A stretch of DNA of 64,000 nucleotides. Origin: an uncultured Candidatus Actinomarina sp. (lineage in GTDB: Bacteria; Actinomycetota; Acidimicrobiia; Actinomarinales; Actinomarinaceae). Where the stretch lies: positions 1-64,000 of the forward strand of contig CACDUI010000001.1 in assembly GCA_902555985.1 (NCBI GenBank), read 5' to 3'. Below, piece after piece: positions 35,226-44,467 of the stretch; position 1 is the first letter of the stretch; every line of letters begins with the position of its first letter. Position numbers and translations under genes: made by a program. A model generated the notes under the pieces. It was not told the DNA's origin, did no database searches, and worked only from the letters and a program-made list of their open reading frames with translations.

Positions 35226-36039
35226 AATAATAACTGAACCTTTCAAGTATGATTTTATGGTTCGTTCTCTTGTCACCGCTATAGCTTCGGGGATTATGTT
35301 ATCAATATTGGGACCTTTTGCTATCAATAGAAATATGGGTTTTATGGCCGATGCAATGGCTCATGCGACACTTCCGATTATTGCAGTCGGTGTTTTTCTT
35401 GGTTTTAGTATTTCTGAATTAGGAGTTCCAGCATCTATATTGATTGCACTTTTCTTGGGATATATAATTAAAAATTCAAATGTTGGTGAGGACACTGCAA
35501 TAGGCATTATTTTTTCTTCTTTTTTTGCTCTTGGATTCATTTTGATATCGGTACTTAATGTAACAATTAATTTAGAAGATTTATTATTTGGCCAAATATT
35601 AGCAGTGAGCCAATTTGATGTATTTATAGTTATTGCAATGTGTGTTGCGGTAGTTAGTTTGGTCATAATTTTTTTCAAACAACTTCTGTTTTACTCCTTT
35701 GATCCAATTGGTGCAGAGGTTAAAGGTCTAAATACAAATTTTTTAAATTATTTATTTCTCATAATTTTATCTGTAGCTATTGTTGCCTCTCTTCAAACAG
35801 TTGGAATTATTTTAGTTTTAAGCATGCTTTTAATTCCAGCTGCTGCATCAAAACAAATAACAGATACATTTGTTCCGTCCATATATGTAAGTATTGTTTT
35901 TGGAGTTTTTTCATCAGTTTCAGGTCTTTTTCTATCTTACTTTTTTAACTTACCCTCCGGTCCAACCATGTCATTAGTAGCAACTTCAATTTTTGTAATC
36001 TGTTTTTTTATAAGTAAATTAAAGGAAGTTCGAGTTTAA
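35218..36039 (+). CDS. znuB: Zinc ABC transporter permease ZnuB
   Basis: A 273-residue ABC-3 family permease with about eight helices and the signature GFMADAMAHATLP near the N-terminus. QTVGIILVLSMLLIPAAASK marks the conserved later helix. It is the last clear gene of the znuACB operon. Confidence 0.92.
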   Translation: MIEIITEPFKYDFMVRSLVTAIASGIMLSILGPFAINRNMGFMADAMAHATLPIIAVGVFLGFSISELGVPASILIALFLGYIIKNSNVGEDTAIGIIFSSFFALGFILISVLNVTINLEDLLFGQILAVSQFDVFIVIAMCVAVVSLVIIFFKQLLFYSFDPIGAEVKGLNTNFLNYLFLIILSVAIVASLQTVGIILVLSMLLIPAAASKQITDTFVPSIYVSIVFGVFSSVSGLFLSYFFNLPSGPTMSLVATSIFVICFFISKLKEVRV

Positions 36040-36083
36040 TTAACCAACTTTATAAAGCAAAAATTCAAGTTTGGTCAATCTTT

Positions 36084-36269
36084 TTGATACAGCATCTTTC
36101 ATTAAGCTATGGGGATGAGTTACCTAAATCTTTCGATCCAGGGGAACTTAATGAACTCATCCCTATAACTATCTCATTTGATACTCTGTTTTTAAACAAA
36201 ACAGGACCAGATGTTTCAGAGTGGAAGGGGATAACCACTCAATTTCTGCATACGTACCTTTCTAAATAA
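36084..36269 (+). CDS. Doubtful 61-codon ORF after znuB
   Basis: Opens at TTG 36084 and ends at 36269. It has no Shine-Dalgarno and no recognisable family. The DNA holds two short hairpins and one long inverted repeat (36108-36166), which favours structured RNA over coding sequence. Listed only because it is the sole frame in a 481-bp gap. Confidence 0.2.
   Translation: MIQHLSLSYGDELPKSFDPGELNELIPITISFDTLFLNKTGPDVSEWKGITTQFLHTYLSK
36108..36240. other. Stretch of inverted repeats (possible structured RNA)
   Basis: Three hairpins in sequence: TATGGGGATGAGTT (36108-36121) with AACTCATCCCTATA (36153-36166), 14 bp with one mismatch or wobble; CTGTTTT-TAAAC-AAAACAG at about 36187-36205; and GAGTGG-N10-CCACTC at about 36219-36240. 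They may form a 3' UTR or an independent RNA. I recognise no Rfam family. Confidence 0.4.
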
Positions 36270-36314
36270 ATTATTTTTTGGGTTTGGCCCGGAGATTTAA
36301 TTTCAGTGACAACA

Positions 36315-36339
36315 ATAAAAAAACCGGGCGGTGCCCGGT
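36315..36339 (-). terminator. Strong intrinsic terminator on the minus strand
   Basis: A perfect GC stem (ACCGGGC 36323-36329, GCCCGGT 36333-36339, loop GGT), followed on the minus strand by a run of seven T. The plus strand has no U-tract, so it ends leftward transcription. No minus-strand gene of normal size lies upstream. Confidence 0.85.
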
Positions 36340-36364
36340 CCAACAAAATAACAACACGGAGCAC

Positions 36365-36409
36365 TTACCTATGTAGTGACCACCAATGCCAGTTATTTAA
36401 TTTGTACAT
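36365..36409 (-). CDS. Trp-rich 14-codon mini-ORF upstream of a terminator (leader-peptide-like)
   Basis: Minus-strand ATG at 36407-36409 opens MYKLNNWHWWSLHR and stops at 36365-36367. Three Trp codons sit in a four-codon window, and the stop lies about 25 nt before the strong terminator at 36339. This is the geometry of a tryptophan attenuator. A possible promoter (TTGCAA, 17 bp, TAAATT) would start transcription almost at the ATG. No trp or other gene follows on this strand. Confidence 0.4.
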   Translation of the reverse strand: MYKLNNWHWWSLHR

Positions 36410-36431
36410 ATTGATAATTTAAAACCTATCA

Positions 36432-36453
36432 GCACAAATTGCAAATTCTGTGC
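36432..36453. promoter_or_regulatory. Palindrome GCACA-AATT...AATT-C-TGTGC
   Basis: Arms GCACAAATT (36432-36440) and AATTCTGTGC (44-53) pair with one bulge. The element lies between the minus-strand mini-ORF and the MacB-like operon, overlapping the putative promoter of the former. It could be an operator; no regulator can be named. Confidence 0.35.
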
Positions 36454-36520
36454 ATAAACAATTTGTTAACATTGTAATAACAGATATCGATAAAGTATCT
36501 TCTTACCTATTATTGAATTC

Positions 36521-37249
36521 ATGAATAACATAATTCATTCAGTGGACTTAACAAAAATATATGGAGAAAAAGAAACTAGTGTTAAGGCTCTAGATGATAT
36601 CAGTGTCGAATTTAAAGAAAATGATTTTACAGCAATCATGGGCCCTTCTGGCTCAGGAAAGTCTACACTGCTCCACTGTTTAGCTGGACTTGACAGACCT
36701 TCCTCTGGTCAAATATTTCTAAGAAATCAAGACATATCTACTCTTAACGATAAACAATTAACAAAAATTAGACGAGATAGCTTTGGATTTGTATTTCAGG
36801 CATTTAATTTGATTCCAACACTAACAGCTGAAGAAAATATAACTCTTCCTGCATCTATAGCTGGTAGAAAGCCAGATATGGACTGGGTAAAACAAGTTGT
36901 AGAAACAGTAGATATAGGAGACAGATTAACACATAGACCTAATGAACTTTCTGGAGGACAACAACAAAGAGTTGCAGCTGCTCGAGCAATGGCAACAAAA
37001 CCAGAAGTTATATTTGCAGATGAGCCTTCAGGAAACCTAGATTCTAAATCTAGTAAAGAATTATTAGTTTTTATGAAGTCAGTTGTTGAAGAGCTCAATC
37101 AAACAATAATTATGGTTACTCATGATCCCTATGCTGCTTCGTTTGCCAACAGAGTCGTGATGTTAAAAGATGGAAGAATTGCAAGTGACTTAGAAAAACC
37201 AACACAAGAAGAGATTGTTGCAGAGGTTACAGCACTAAGTAATATCTAA
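36521..37249 (+). CDS. MacB/LolD-type ABC transporter ATP-binding protein
   Basis: A 242-residue ATPase of the lipoprotein/macrolide-export group. Walker [11 protein letters not shown]-loop [15 protein letters not shown], signature [10 protein letters not shown], Walker [13 protein letters not shown] (the Gly-Asn-Leu-Asp extension typical of this group) and the H-loop MVTHD are all present. It overlaps the permease gene by one base (TAATG). Confidence 0.9.
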   Translation: MNNIIHSVDLTKIYGEKETSVKALDDISVEFKENDFTAIMGPSGSGKSTLLHCLAGLDRPSSGQIFLRNQDISTLNDKQLTKIRRDSFGFVFQAFNLIPTLTAEENITLPASIAGRKPDMDWVKQVVETVDIGDRLTHRPNELSGGQQQRVAAARAMATKPEVIFADEPSGNLDSKSSKELLVFMKSVVEELNQTIIMVTHDPYAASFANRVVMLKDGRIASDLEKPTQEEIVAEVTALSNI

Positions 37250-39900
37250 TGTTTGGATTTACAAAGCGACCACTTTTTTTAATAGCATGGAAAAATCTAA
37301 AAACATATCCAGTTAGAATATTTCTTACTACATCTTCAATTATTCTTGGCGTGGCAGTTATTATCGCATCAAATATTTTTTCTGAGAGTAACAAGTCTGC
37401 ATTCGATAATTTATTTACTGGAATATATGAAGGTGTTGATTTAGTTGTACAACCAATACAAGAAGATTTTGCTCAGGGATTTAGTGGAGATGGTGGCCAA
37501 GGCCCAATATCTTTTGAAGTAAAAAAAATACCAGATGAGAAAATTCAAGAAATACAAGATTTACCAAGTGTCAAGGCTGCATGGGGTGAAGTCTTAGGAT
37601 TTGCTCAATATATTAAGTTTGGTCCTAGAAAAGATTGCCATGCATTTGCAAAAGAGTGTCCTAGAGAAACAATTCTAATTCAAAATGGTTTCGCTCCGAC
37701 ATTTGGTGCGGCTTGGGATAGCAACTCTTATGCTCAGCAGTGGTCTCTTGTTTCAGGTGAACCGCCTACAAATATAAAAGAAGTAGTAATGGATGTCCTC
37801 ACTGCTGAAAATCATGGATTTGTAGTTGGAGATAAGGTAACAGTGCTTGCTGGAGCTACTCCTGCTACTTTTACTATTTCTGGAATAGCAGAATTTGCAA
37901 GTGTGGGTTCACCAGGAGGAGCAACTTTTGCTTTATTTGAATTTAAAACTGCACAAAGACTGTTGGATTCAAGAGGAAAGGTTGACTTAATAAATGTTGT
38001 TATTGAAAACAATTTTGATATAAATGATGTTAAAAATCAGATTTCAAATTTAGATTCAGAAAACTTAAATGTCATAAATGCACAAGAAGCCGCTGCCGAA
38101 CAAGCCGACTCTATTAAACAGGGATTAGATTTCTTTAATACAATACTCAATGTTTTTGCAGGTATAGCAATTTTTGTTGGTGCTTTTATTATTCAAAATA
38201 CTTTTAGAATTCTACTTTTACAAAGGACAAAAGAGCTTTCACTATTAAGAGCTTTGGGAACATCAAAGAGACAAATTTATAGGTTAGTTATTTCTGAATC
38301 TCTTTTTATGTCAGTTATAGGCTCAGGCCTTGGAATTGGCCTAGGTATTGGGCTAGCTGTCGCAGTCAAAGAAGGTTTACAATATTTCGAATTTGGATTA
38401 CCAGAAGGGCCATTGGTTTTAACTACGGAAGCCGCAATAGTTGGCCTTGCAATTGGTGTAACAGTAACAATATTATCTTCACTACTTCCTGCAAGAAAAG
38501 CTTCCCAAGTAAGCCCTATGGAAGCAATTAGAGATAGTGTCTCAACACCTAAAGCAAAATCTTTATTTATGCGTTTACTTTTTGGCTCTTTAATATCAAC
38601 ACTTGGCTTTGGAGCTTTGTTTGGTGTTTTATTTGAGTTTTTAGATTTACCAACACTATCATCTCTCCAACAAGTTGGTTTTGGTGCAGGTGTAATTTTT
38701 ATAGGTATATCAGTAATTACCCCATCAATAACAAAACCTTTTGTTTTTCTTTTTGAAAAAATTTACAACTTAGTATTTGGTATCTTAGGCAAGCTAGCGA
38801 CTGAAAACTCAAAACGCACACCTAGAAGAACAGCTTCAACAGCATCTGCTCTTATGATTGGTTTAACTTTAATCTCTCTTGCTAATGTGATCACAACATC
38901 TTTTAAAGCACAAGCAGAGACCTTGATTAGTGAAGTGATATTAGCTGACTACCAAGTCAGTGCTGCAAATGTATTTGCATCTCCAGGAATTCCCACAGGA
39001 TTGTCCGAAGAGTTGTTAGAACTTGATGAAGTGACCAAACTCTCAAGAACCAGAGCTACTGTTGTTGGGTATAACCAAAGACCTTTAATCCTAGGTGCTG
39101 TTGATGAAACAGTTTTTGACCTTGTCAAGACAGATGATATTGAAGGTAGCAGACAAGACTTTCTTAATGAAAATGCTATCGGAGTACTAAGGCCAACAGC
39201 CGAAAGAGAAGAACTTTCAGTTGGCGACAAAGTTTCTCTAACTATCCCCGAAGAAGGAGAAAGAGAATTCATTGTTTCATATATATTCGACTGGACTACT
39301 CAACCTCCAGCAGAGTTTTTTGTTTTATTAGAAAATAATTCTTTTTTCAAAGATGAGTCACTTGATACAGAGCTTTATTTTAACGTAGTCGAAAAAACTC
39401 CAGTATTGGAAGAAAAAATTAATGCAATTGTTGATGGTTATCCTGGTGTCGAGATACGTGATGAGGACGGGTTAGTAGAAGAAGCAAATAATCAAATCCA
39501 ACTGTTGCTAAATGTAATATATGGCTTTTTGTCTATTTCTATTTTTGTAGCTTTATTTGGAATTACTAATACACTTTCTCTTTCTGTTTATGAAAGAACT
39601 AGAGAGATTGGGCTCATGAGGGCTATAGGTACGTACAGAAAGCAAATAAGAAGAATGATTTTTATTGAATCATCTATTATTGCTATATTTGGTGCCGCTC
39701 TTGGTACTGGACTTGGTATTTTCTTTGCTTGGAGCTTGATACAAACACTAGCAGATGAAGGATTCACAGTATTTTCTGTTTCAATTCAGCAAACTTTTTT
39801 ATGGATAGGAATAGCTATAGTTGCTGGGGTTATTGCTGCAATTCTTCCTGCCATTAGAGCTTCAAGACAAAACATACTTGAAGCTATCTCCTACGAGTAA
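37249..39900 (+). CDS. FtsX-like ABC transporter permease (duplicated)
   Basis: An 883-residue permease with an N-terminal helix, a MacB periplasmic core domain (about 60-270), then a FtsX domain (LRALGTSKRQIYRL, about 280-420). After a central helical region comes a second extracellular domain and a second FtsX domain (GLMRAIGTYRKQIRRM, about 760-883). This two-halves architecture is usual for actinobacterial mechanotransmission-type exporters. An adaptor such as the one at 1-870 could couple to it, but that is inference. Confidence 0.9.
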   Translation: MFGFTKRPLFLIAWKNLKTYPVRIFLTTSSIILGVAVIIASNIFSESNKSAFDNLFTGIYEGVDLVVQPIQEDFAQGFSGDGGQGPISFEVKKIPDEKIQEIQDLPSVKAAWGEVLGFAQYIKFGPRKDCHAFAKECPRETILIQNGFAPTFGAAWDSNSYAQQWSLVSGEPPTNIKEVVMDVLTAENHGFVVGDKVTVLAGATPATFTISGIAEFASVGSPGGATFALFEFKTAQRLLDSRGKVDLINVVIENNFDINDVKNQISNLDSENLNVINAQEAAAEQADSIKQGLDFFNTILNVFAGIAIFVGAFIIQNTFRILLLQRTKELSLLRALGTSKRQIYRLVISESLFMSVIGSGLGIGLGIGLAVAVKEGLQYFEFGLPEGPLVLTTEAAIVGLAIGVTVTILSSLLPARKASQVSPMEAIRDSVSTPKAKSLFMRLLFGSLISTLGFGALFGVLFEFLDLPTLSSLQQVGFGAGVIFIGISVITPSITKPFVFLFEKIYNLVFGILGKLATENSKRTPRRTASTASALMIGLTLISLANVITTSFKAQAETLISEVILADYQVSAANVFASPGIPTGLSEELLELDEVTKLSRTRATVVGYNQRPLILGAVDETVFDLVKTDDIEGSRQDFLNENAIGVLRPTAEREELSVGDKVSLTIPEEGEREFIVSYIFDWTTQPPAEFFVLLENNSFFKDESLDTELYFNVVEKTPVLEEKINAIVDGYPGVEIRDEDGLVEEANNQIQLLLNVIYGFLSISIFVALFGITNTLSLSVYERTREIGLMRAIGTYRKQIRRMIFIESSIIAIFGAALGTGLGIFFAWSLIQTLADEGFTVFSVSIQQTFLWIGIAIVAGVIAAILPAIRASRQNILEAISYE

Positions 39901-39926
39901 ATATTTTTTTACTTTAAAATACACTT

Positions 39927-41225
39927 ATGTCCCAGGAAAAAATAATTAATTTATTATCAGAAATGGTAGAAATAAAATCAATCAGCTCGGATAAAAACCA
40001 TCGGGATGATGTTGATGCTTCTGCACAGTTCGTTGAAAACTTGTTTGCAGATCTCGGACTAAACACACAAGTTATAAAAGTTGCTGGCGGTATGCCTGCT
40101 GTTGTAGCTCATACAACAATAGACCCTTCTAAGAAAACAGTTTTACTATATGCTCACCATGATGTTCAACCAGTTGGAGATTTAGACTTATGGAATACAG
40201 AGCCATTTGACCCAGTTGTAAAAGAAGGAAGACTCTATGGAAGAGGGTCTGGTGATAATAAAGCAGGAGTAGTTGTACATTACAATGTCGTAAAACAGCT
40301 GCTTGAAGATTTGCCAGTAAATATTCGAATATTCATTGAAGGTGAAGAAGAAATTGGTTCTCCAACTATGTCAGATTTTATAGAACAAAATAGAGAAGCA
40401 TTAGAAGCAGATGTTATTGTTATTGCTGATTCAGGTAATGTAAAAATTGGTGTGCCAACAATTACAACATCCCTTAGAGGTTTAGCAGACGCCATTATTG
40501 AAGTAGATCAACCAATGAGACCAGTACATTCGGGGATGGGTGGAGGAATTGTTCCTGATGCTTTCATGGTATTAAGTAAAATTATTGCTTCATTTCATAA
40601 TGAAAAAGGTGATTTAATGATTGAAGGCTTAACATCAACTGATATGAAAGTTGCGGAACTTGATAAATCTTATACTCAAAAAATGCTTGGATCAGAAGAA
40701 ATAAATCTTTTTGACACGGATAGTATTTCAAAGAGACTCTGGCTAGAACCGGCACTAGATGTTTTAGCAATTGATGCGCCGTCTATTGAAGATGCAGTAA
40801 ATTTAGTAATCCCAAAAGCCAGAGCAAAAATCAGCTTGAGACTCCCTCCAACAGAAGACCCTGAGCATGCAATGCAAATGCTTGAAGAGCATGTAATGAA
40901 AAATATTCCTTGGAATGCATCCGTTAAATTTATTCCAAATTCAAAAGGTTCAGGGGTAGTAGCAGACCCAAGTAAGCCATTTACTACTGAATTAGTAAAT
41001 AGCTTTAATTCAATTTGGGAAAATGAAACTGCTTACATTGGTGTTGGTGGATCAATACCATTTGCTAATGATTTTGTTAGAGAATTTCCTAATGCAGAGC
41101 TTGTATTAGTCGGTGCTGCAGATGAAGAGCTTGGAAATGCTCATGCACCAAATGAGAGTGTACAAATTGATCATATAGAAATGCTTATTGAAAGCCTTGT
41201 TAAAACCCTCAAAAATATTTCTTAA
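39927..41225 (+). CDS. M20-family dipeptidase
   Basis: A 432-residue zinc peptidase. Metal ligands are seen in YAHHDVQPVG, GRGSGDNKAG, EGEEEIGSP, DSGN and the C-terminal NAHAPNE. The dimerisation domain lies at about 195-310. The length and DVQP motif fit the dipeptidase / CNDP-like subgroup. TAAAAT lies 6 bp before the ATG, a leaderless-type start. It follows the ABC permease by 26 bp. Confidence 0.88.
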   Translation: MSQEKIINLLSEMVEIKSISSDKNHRDDVDASAQFVENLFADLGLNTQVIKVAGGMPAVVAHTTIDPSKKTVLLYAHHDVQPVGDLDLWNTEPFDPVVKEGRLYGRGSGDNKAGVVVHYNVVKQLLEDLPVNIRIFIEGEEEIGSPTMSDFIEQNREALEADVIVIADSGNVKIGVPTITTSLRGLADAIIEVDQPMRPVHSGMGGGIVPDAFMVLSKIIASFHNEKGDLMIEGLTSTDMKVAELDKSYTQKMLGSEEINLFDTDSISKRLWLEPALDVLAIDAPSIEDAVNLVIPKARAKISLRLPPTEDPEHAMQMLEEHVMKNIPWNASVKFIPNSKGSGVVADPSKPFTTELVNSFNSIWENETAYIGVGGSIPFANDFVREFPNAELVLVGAADEELGNAHAPNESVQIDHIEMLIESLVKTLKNIS

Positions 41226-41243
41226 CCAGAAAAAAGAAATCTT

Positions 41244-41891
41244 TTAGCTTATATCAAAAAGTTTTACTTTTGAAGAATTTTCATAAACTTTAGACCAAGA
41301 GCTAATAAGAAATATTTTCTCTCCTTCTTTATCCTTATCTATATTGCTTATAGCAGTATGAAAGGTTCCATTAACATAGATACTTAAATTACGCATAAAC
41401 TCAGCCTTGGAAATTTTTAAGTTTTCTTGTTTAAAGATATTTTGAATTATATTATTTCTAATATTTACAAACTCGTGATTTTTAAAATTATCATTAAATA
41501 TATTTCCCACCATTAATAATCCATAAACTTGAGAACCCGCAAATGGAAATTTAGTGTTGGCATAACTTAAACCTTTATAAATTAAATTTAATTTATCTTT
41601 TTCGCGCATGTTGTTCATAAGGTTTACATTGTAATGATGTAATGCTAAATCAAGCAGATAGTTTAAGATTGATAAACTAAGGTCTACTTGTAAATTAGGA
41701 AAGTGAGAATAGATAGTTACGGTTGATACACCAGATATTTTTGACAATTGAGCAGCTGAAATATTTACCCCACTTTTACCATTGTCATCCTCAATTATTT
41801 TTATTGCAGAGAGTATTAATTTTTGATGAACATCAGCCCTTATCTTTTTTGATCTTTTGACTCTTCCGTCTATTTTTGATTCTGTTTTCAT
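41244..41891 (-). CDS. TetR-family transcriptional regulator
   Basis: A 215-residue regulator with N-terminal helix-turn-helix (ISAAQLSKISGVSTVTIYSHFPN, residues about 43-66) preceded by a basic arm. The C-terminal half is a divergent all-helical ligand domain. It is divergent from the membrane-protein operon at 42083, and the 191-bp gap holds three palindromes, so it very likely controls that operon and itself. Confidence 0.85.
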   Translation of the reverse strand: MKTESKIDGRVKRSKKIRADVHQKLILSAIKIIEDDNGKSGVNISAAQLSKISGVSTVTIYSHFPNLQVDLSLSILNYLLDLALHHYNVNLMNNMREKDKLNLIYKGLSYANTKFPFAGSQVYGLLMVGNIFNDNFKNHEFVNIRNNIIQNIFKQENLKISKAEFMRNLSIYVNGTFHTAISNIDKDKEGEKIFLISSWSKVYENSSKVKLFDIS

Positions 41892-41919
41892 TGTTAATTA
41901 CTTTTTCGATATTTAAGTA

Positions 41920-42001
41920 CATCTAAAAGTTTAGATGACTATTATTAATTTTGAAGTTTTAACTTAATAAAACTTAAGTTAAAAAACTTTACTTAAAAGT
42001 T
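41920..42001. promoter_or_regulatory. Three palindromes, candidate TetR operators
   Basis: Palindrome 1: CATCTAAA-AG-TTTAGATG (41920-41937). Palindrome 2: TTTTAACTTAA-N6-TTAAGTTAAAA (41957-41984), 11-bp perfect arms. Palindrome 3: AACTTT-ACTTA-AAAGTT (41985-42001). Centres of 1 and 2 are 42 bp apart, about four helical turns. Palindromes 2 and 3 share an AACTT/AAGTT core. Confidence 0.7.
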
Positions 42002-42082
42002 ACAAAAAAATAATTTATTGTCAATTTAAGGAAGTTAAATTAACAAAAGAATACAAAAAACTTATGGGAGGTAAGTTCACTT

Positions 42083-42625
42083 ATGAAAAATTTTTTCTTA
42101 CAGGATGATGTTTCTACCGCAAAAACATCATCAATAATGTTCTTTATTTCTGGATTAATAGCTTTTATACAGCCAGACATACTAGTTGTCAGAACATTAG
42201 CTAGTTTCTTTGGAGCTCTAGCAATAGCAAATATAGTACTGCTTGGTCCGCAAATTATGGAAGACAGTATTCCAGAATCTTGGCAAACAGGCAACGCAAT
42301 GATTGCAGCTGTTATTTTGCTAGATAATTTAATTGATACGGGTTATGTTGCACGAGAAATGGAAAACCCAATCGCTAGAGAACCAATTTTTATATTTCTG
42401 AACATTACTTTCCTTGGGTATGCTTTTACAACTGAAGGAAAAATGTCCAATATATTCAGGTACATGATTATGTTTGGTGCTTCTGCATTTATTCTTGTTT
42501 TAGGCGCAGAGTTCTTTTTTGGAGTTGAGATACCAGAATCTCTTGACATAATATTCTTGCCTGTTTTCTTTACTTGGCTTATAGGAATTACAGCAGGAAC
42601 TTACACAGCTTTTAATAATAAATAA
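42083..42625 (+). CDS. Six-helix membrane protein, tandem paralogue A
   Basis: A 180-residue membrane protein of unknown function with six predicted helices (about 14-30, 37-56, 69-88, 96-113, 121-143, 152-174). It shares three landmarks with the next two genes: an MK-x-FF start, a D-S-I-PESW motif after helix 2, and an IPESL motif after helix 5. An EGKMSNIFRY loop follows helix 4. It is first of the TetR-facing operon, with GGGAGG about 11 bp before the ATG. Six helices and no retinal-type Lys rule out a rhodopsin. Confidence 0.75.
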   Translation: MKNFFLQDDVSTAKTSSIMFFISGLIAFIQPDILVVRTLASFFGALAIANIVLLGPQIMEDSIPESWQTGNAMIAAVILLDNLIDTGYVAREMENPIAREPIFIFLNITFLGYAFTTEGKMSNIFRYMIMFGASAFILVLGAEFFFGVEIPESLDIIFLPVFFTWLIGITAGTYTAFNNK

Positions 42626-42649
42626 AAAAAAGAAAGGAAATAAAATAAA

Positions 42650-43222
42650 ATGAAAGCATTTTTTACACAACCGATAGGACAACTTGCAAGACAAAATGCA
42701 CTTGGATTTATTGGTTGTAATTTATATCTAATAGTTATAAATTTTGGATCATTTGATTCAGTAGAGGCAGTTGATAAAATATTTAACTTTGCTTGGGGAT
42801 TTACACTTTTAGCATTGATTATTGCAGGTTATAACTTAGTAGAAGATCAAGTACCTGAATACTGGAGAATGGCGACTGGAATTTTAGCTGCAGTTATTAT
42901 TACGGGAACCCTTATTGAATTAGCAATACCAGAGTTTCAGGAGAATGGATTTGTTCCAATGTACTTTTTATGGGCATTCAACTCATTAACTTATAGTTTA
43001 ACGAATAGAGGAACAGGGGTATTTCGACCAATCTATGAAAATCTAAGTATTCTTGGTTTCCTCTCAATACTTATTGGCACAGGAGCAAACATATTTTTTG
43101 ACTACACACCACCTGAATCTATTCAACCTATTTTTGGAATTGGTTGGATTGCAATGGTTATTGGTTTAGGTTACGGAAGTTATGTTGCTTGGGGTGACAA
43201 AATGTCATCAAGCACAGAATAA
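42650..43222 (+). CDS. Six-helix membrane protein, tandem paralogue B
   Basis: A 190-residue paralogue of the genes on both sides. Landmarks: MKAFF start, EDQVPEYWRMATG after helix 2, TNRGTGVFRP after helix 4 and YTPPESI after helix 5, ending GYGSYVAWGD. The ribosome-binding site AAGAAAGGAAATAAA is nearly the same as those of the following genes. Function unknown; six helices imply an integral membrane role. Confidence 0.75.
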   Translation: MKAFFTQPIGQLARQNALGFIGCNLYLIVINFGSFDSVEAVDKIFNFAWGFTLLALIIAGYNLVEDQVPEYWRMATGILAAVIITGTLIELAIPEFQENGFVPMYFLWAFNSLTYSLTNRGTGVFRPIYENLSILGFLSILIGTGANIFFDYTPPESIQPIFGIGWIAMVIGLGYGSYVAWGDKMSSSTE

Positions 43223-43239
43223 AAGAAAGGAAATAAATT

Positions 43240-43779
43240 ATGAAATCATTTTTTGCATCAACAGATAAAGAAAATGCACAACAGGCTGGTTACTTATTTC
43301 TAATTACTAACCTTTTAGGATTTGTAACTACAGGATTAATGGGAATGGAAGCTCCTCCGGGAGAGCTATTGGTAAACTTTTTATGGGGTTTAAGCATTGC
43401 TGGTATTTTTCTGACCATCAAACCATTATTAGGAGATAATGTACCTGAAAATTGGAGAGAAGGCACAACTTTTCTAGCAGCAGCAATTTTTGCAGGAAAC
43501 TGTTTAACACTAGGAAGTGATGGAAATGAATTTGGTCCGTTTTTCTTTTTTATTTGTTTAAACATGGTGGCTTTATATGCAGTTTCAGAAGGTGTTATTG
43601 GTAATATATGGAGATACAACCTTTTAGTCGGAGGGCTTATGGGAGTTATTTTTGCTGGGGCCGGGACATTTTTTGGATATGAACCACCAGAAGCTTTAAT
43701 GCCCCTTCAATTAGTCCTTTGGATAACATTTATCTTAGGTCTAGGAGTAGGACCATTGTTAGCATGGAGAGATAGATAA
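43240..43779 (+). CDS. Six-helix membrane protein, tandem paralogue C
   Basis: A 179-residue paralogue. Landmarks: MKSFF start, GDNVPENWREGT after helix 2, SEGVIGNIWRY after helix 4, YEPPEAL after helix 5, ending GPLLAWRDR. It lies 17 bp after paralogue B, with AAAGAAAGGAAATAAATT before the ATG. The conserved PE-x-W and PPE motifs at the same membrane faces suggest a shared binding surface or contacts between the three. Confidence 0.75.
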   Translation: MKSFFASTDKENAQQAGYLFLITNLLGFVTTGLMGMEAPPGELLVNFLWGLSIAGIFLTIKPLLGDNVPENWREGTTFLAAAIFAGNCLTLGSDGNEFGPFFFFICLNMVALYAVSEGVIGNIWRYNLLVGGLMGVIFAGAGTFFGYEPPEALMPLQLVLWITFILGLGVGPLLAWRDR

Positions 43780-43827
43780 TGTATCTAAGGCATTTTCAAA
43801 TTAATCAAGACAATAAGAAAGGAAGTT

Positions 43828-44448
43828 ATGTTAAGCAATAAAGAAGCAAAAATTGGATCAAACATGGCAAGGATATTCGCAATTGCGATTGTTCCAAGCT
43901 TTTTAATACAAGCTTTTGCCCTTGATCCCACAAACCCTGGATACGACTCAACATGGGGGCCGGCACTGTCAGTTCTCAATGTTGTTACAGGTTTTGCATT
44001 ATTATTCGTATTTGCTCTAACTACAAAATTATATGGTGATGACAATAATCCTTATGTAAGAATTACAGGGTCTATTGCATTTGTCACACAGTGTATTTTT
44101 GTACAAGATGCATTTGCAGGACCACTAAATGAAAATAGTGATAATGCATTATTTACGACAAATGAGATTTTGCAAACAACTGGAACAAATGGTCCAGTTT
44201 GGGCATTATTTTTAGGTATTTTTACACTATCAGTATTAAGAAGCAGCAAGGTTGATCTCCTTCCAAGCTGGGGCGTTAATGCCGGATATGGTGCAGCAAT
44301 ATTAGTGATTGTTAATGGAGTAGGTTCAGCATTTGGATTAATTCCAGATACAGCTAATTTAATTATTTTAGTTTTAGGTGGAGTAGTACTCTATCCCGCA
44401 ACTGTGTGGGCACTTGGGGTATCTTTCCAAAACTCTGGAGCTGAATAA
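43828..44448 (+). CDS. Six-helix membrane protein of a different family
   Basis: A 206-residue protein with about six helices (17-33, 46-64, 78-96, 118-138, 148-168, 172-194). It lacks the PE-x-W and PPE motifs of the three preceding genes. Extracytoplasmic or loop segments contain DPTNPGYDSTWGPALS and DAFAGPLNENSDN. The GAAAGGAAGTT ribosome-binding site matches its neighbours. No family recognised. Confidence 0.72.
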   Translation: MLSNKEAKIGSNMARIFAIAIVPSFLIQAFALDPTNPGYDSTWGPALSVLNVVTGFALLFVFALTTKLYGDDNNPYVRITGSIAFVTQCIFVQDAFAGPLNENSDNALFTTNEILQTTGTNGPVWALFLGIFTLSVLRSSKVDLLPSWGVNAGYGAAILVIVNGVGSAFGLIPDTANLIILVLGGVVLYPATVWALGVSFQNSGAE

Positions 44449-44467
44449 CAAAGAAAGGAAGAAATAT

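Noticed and set aside
42083-43779. Possible rhodopsin genes, expected in marine Actinobacteria
   Set aside because: The three proteins have six helices and about 180 residues, with no retinal-binding Lys motif in the last helix.
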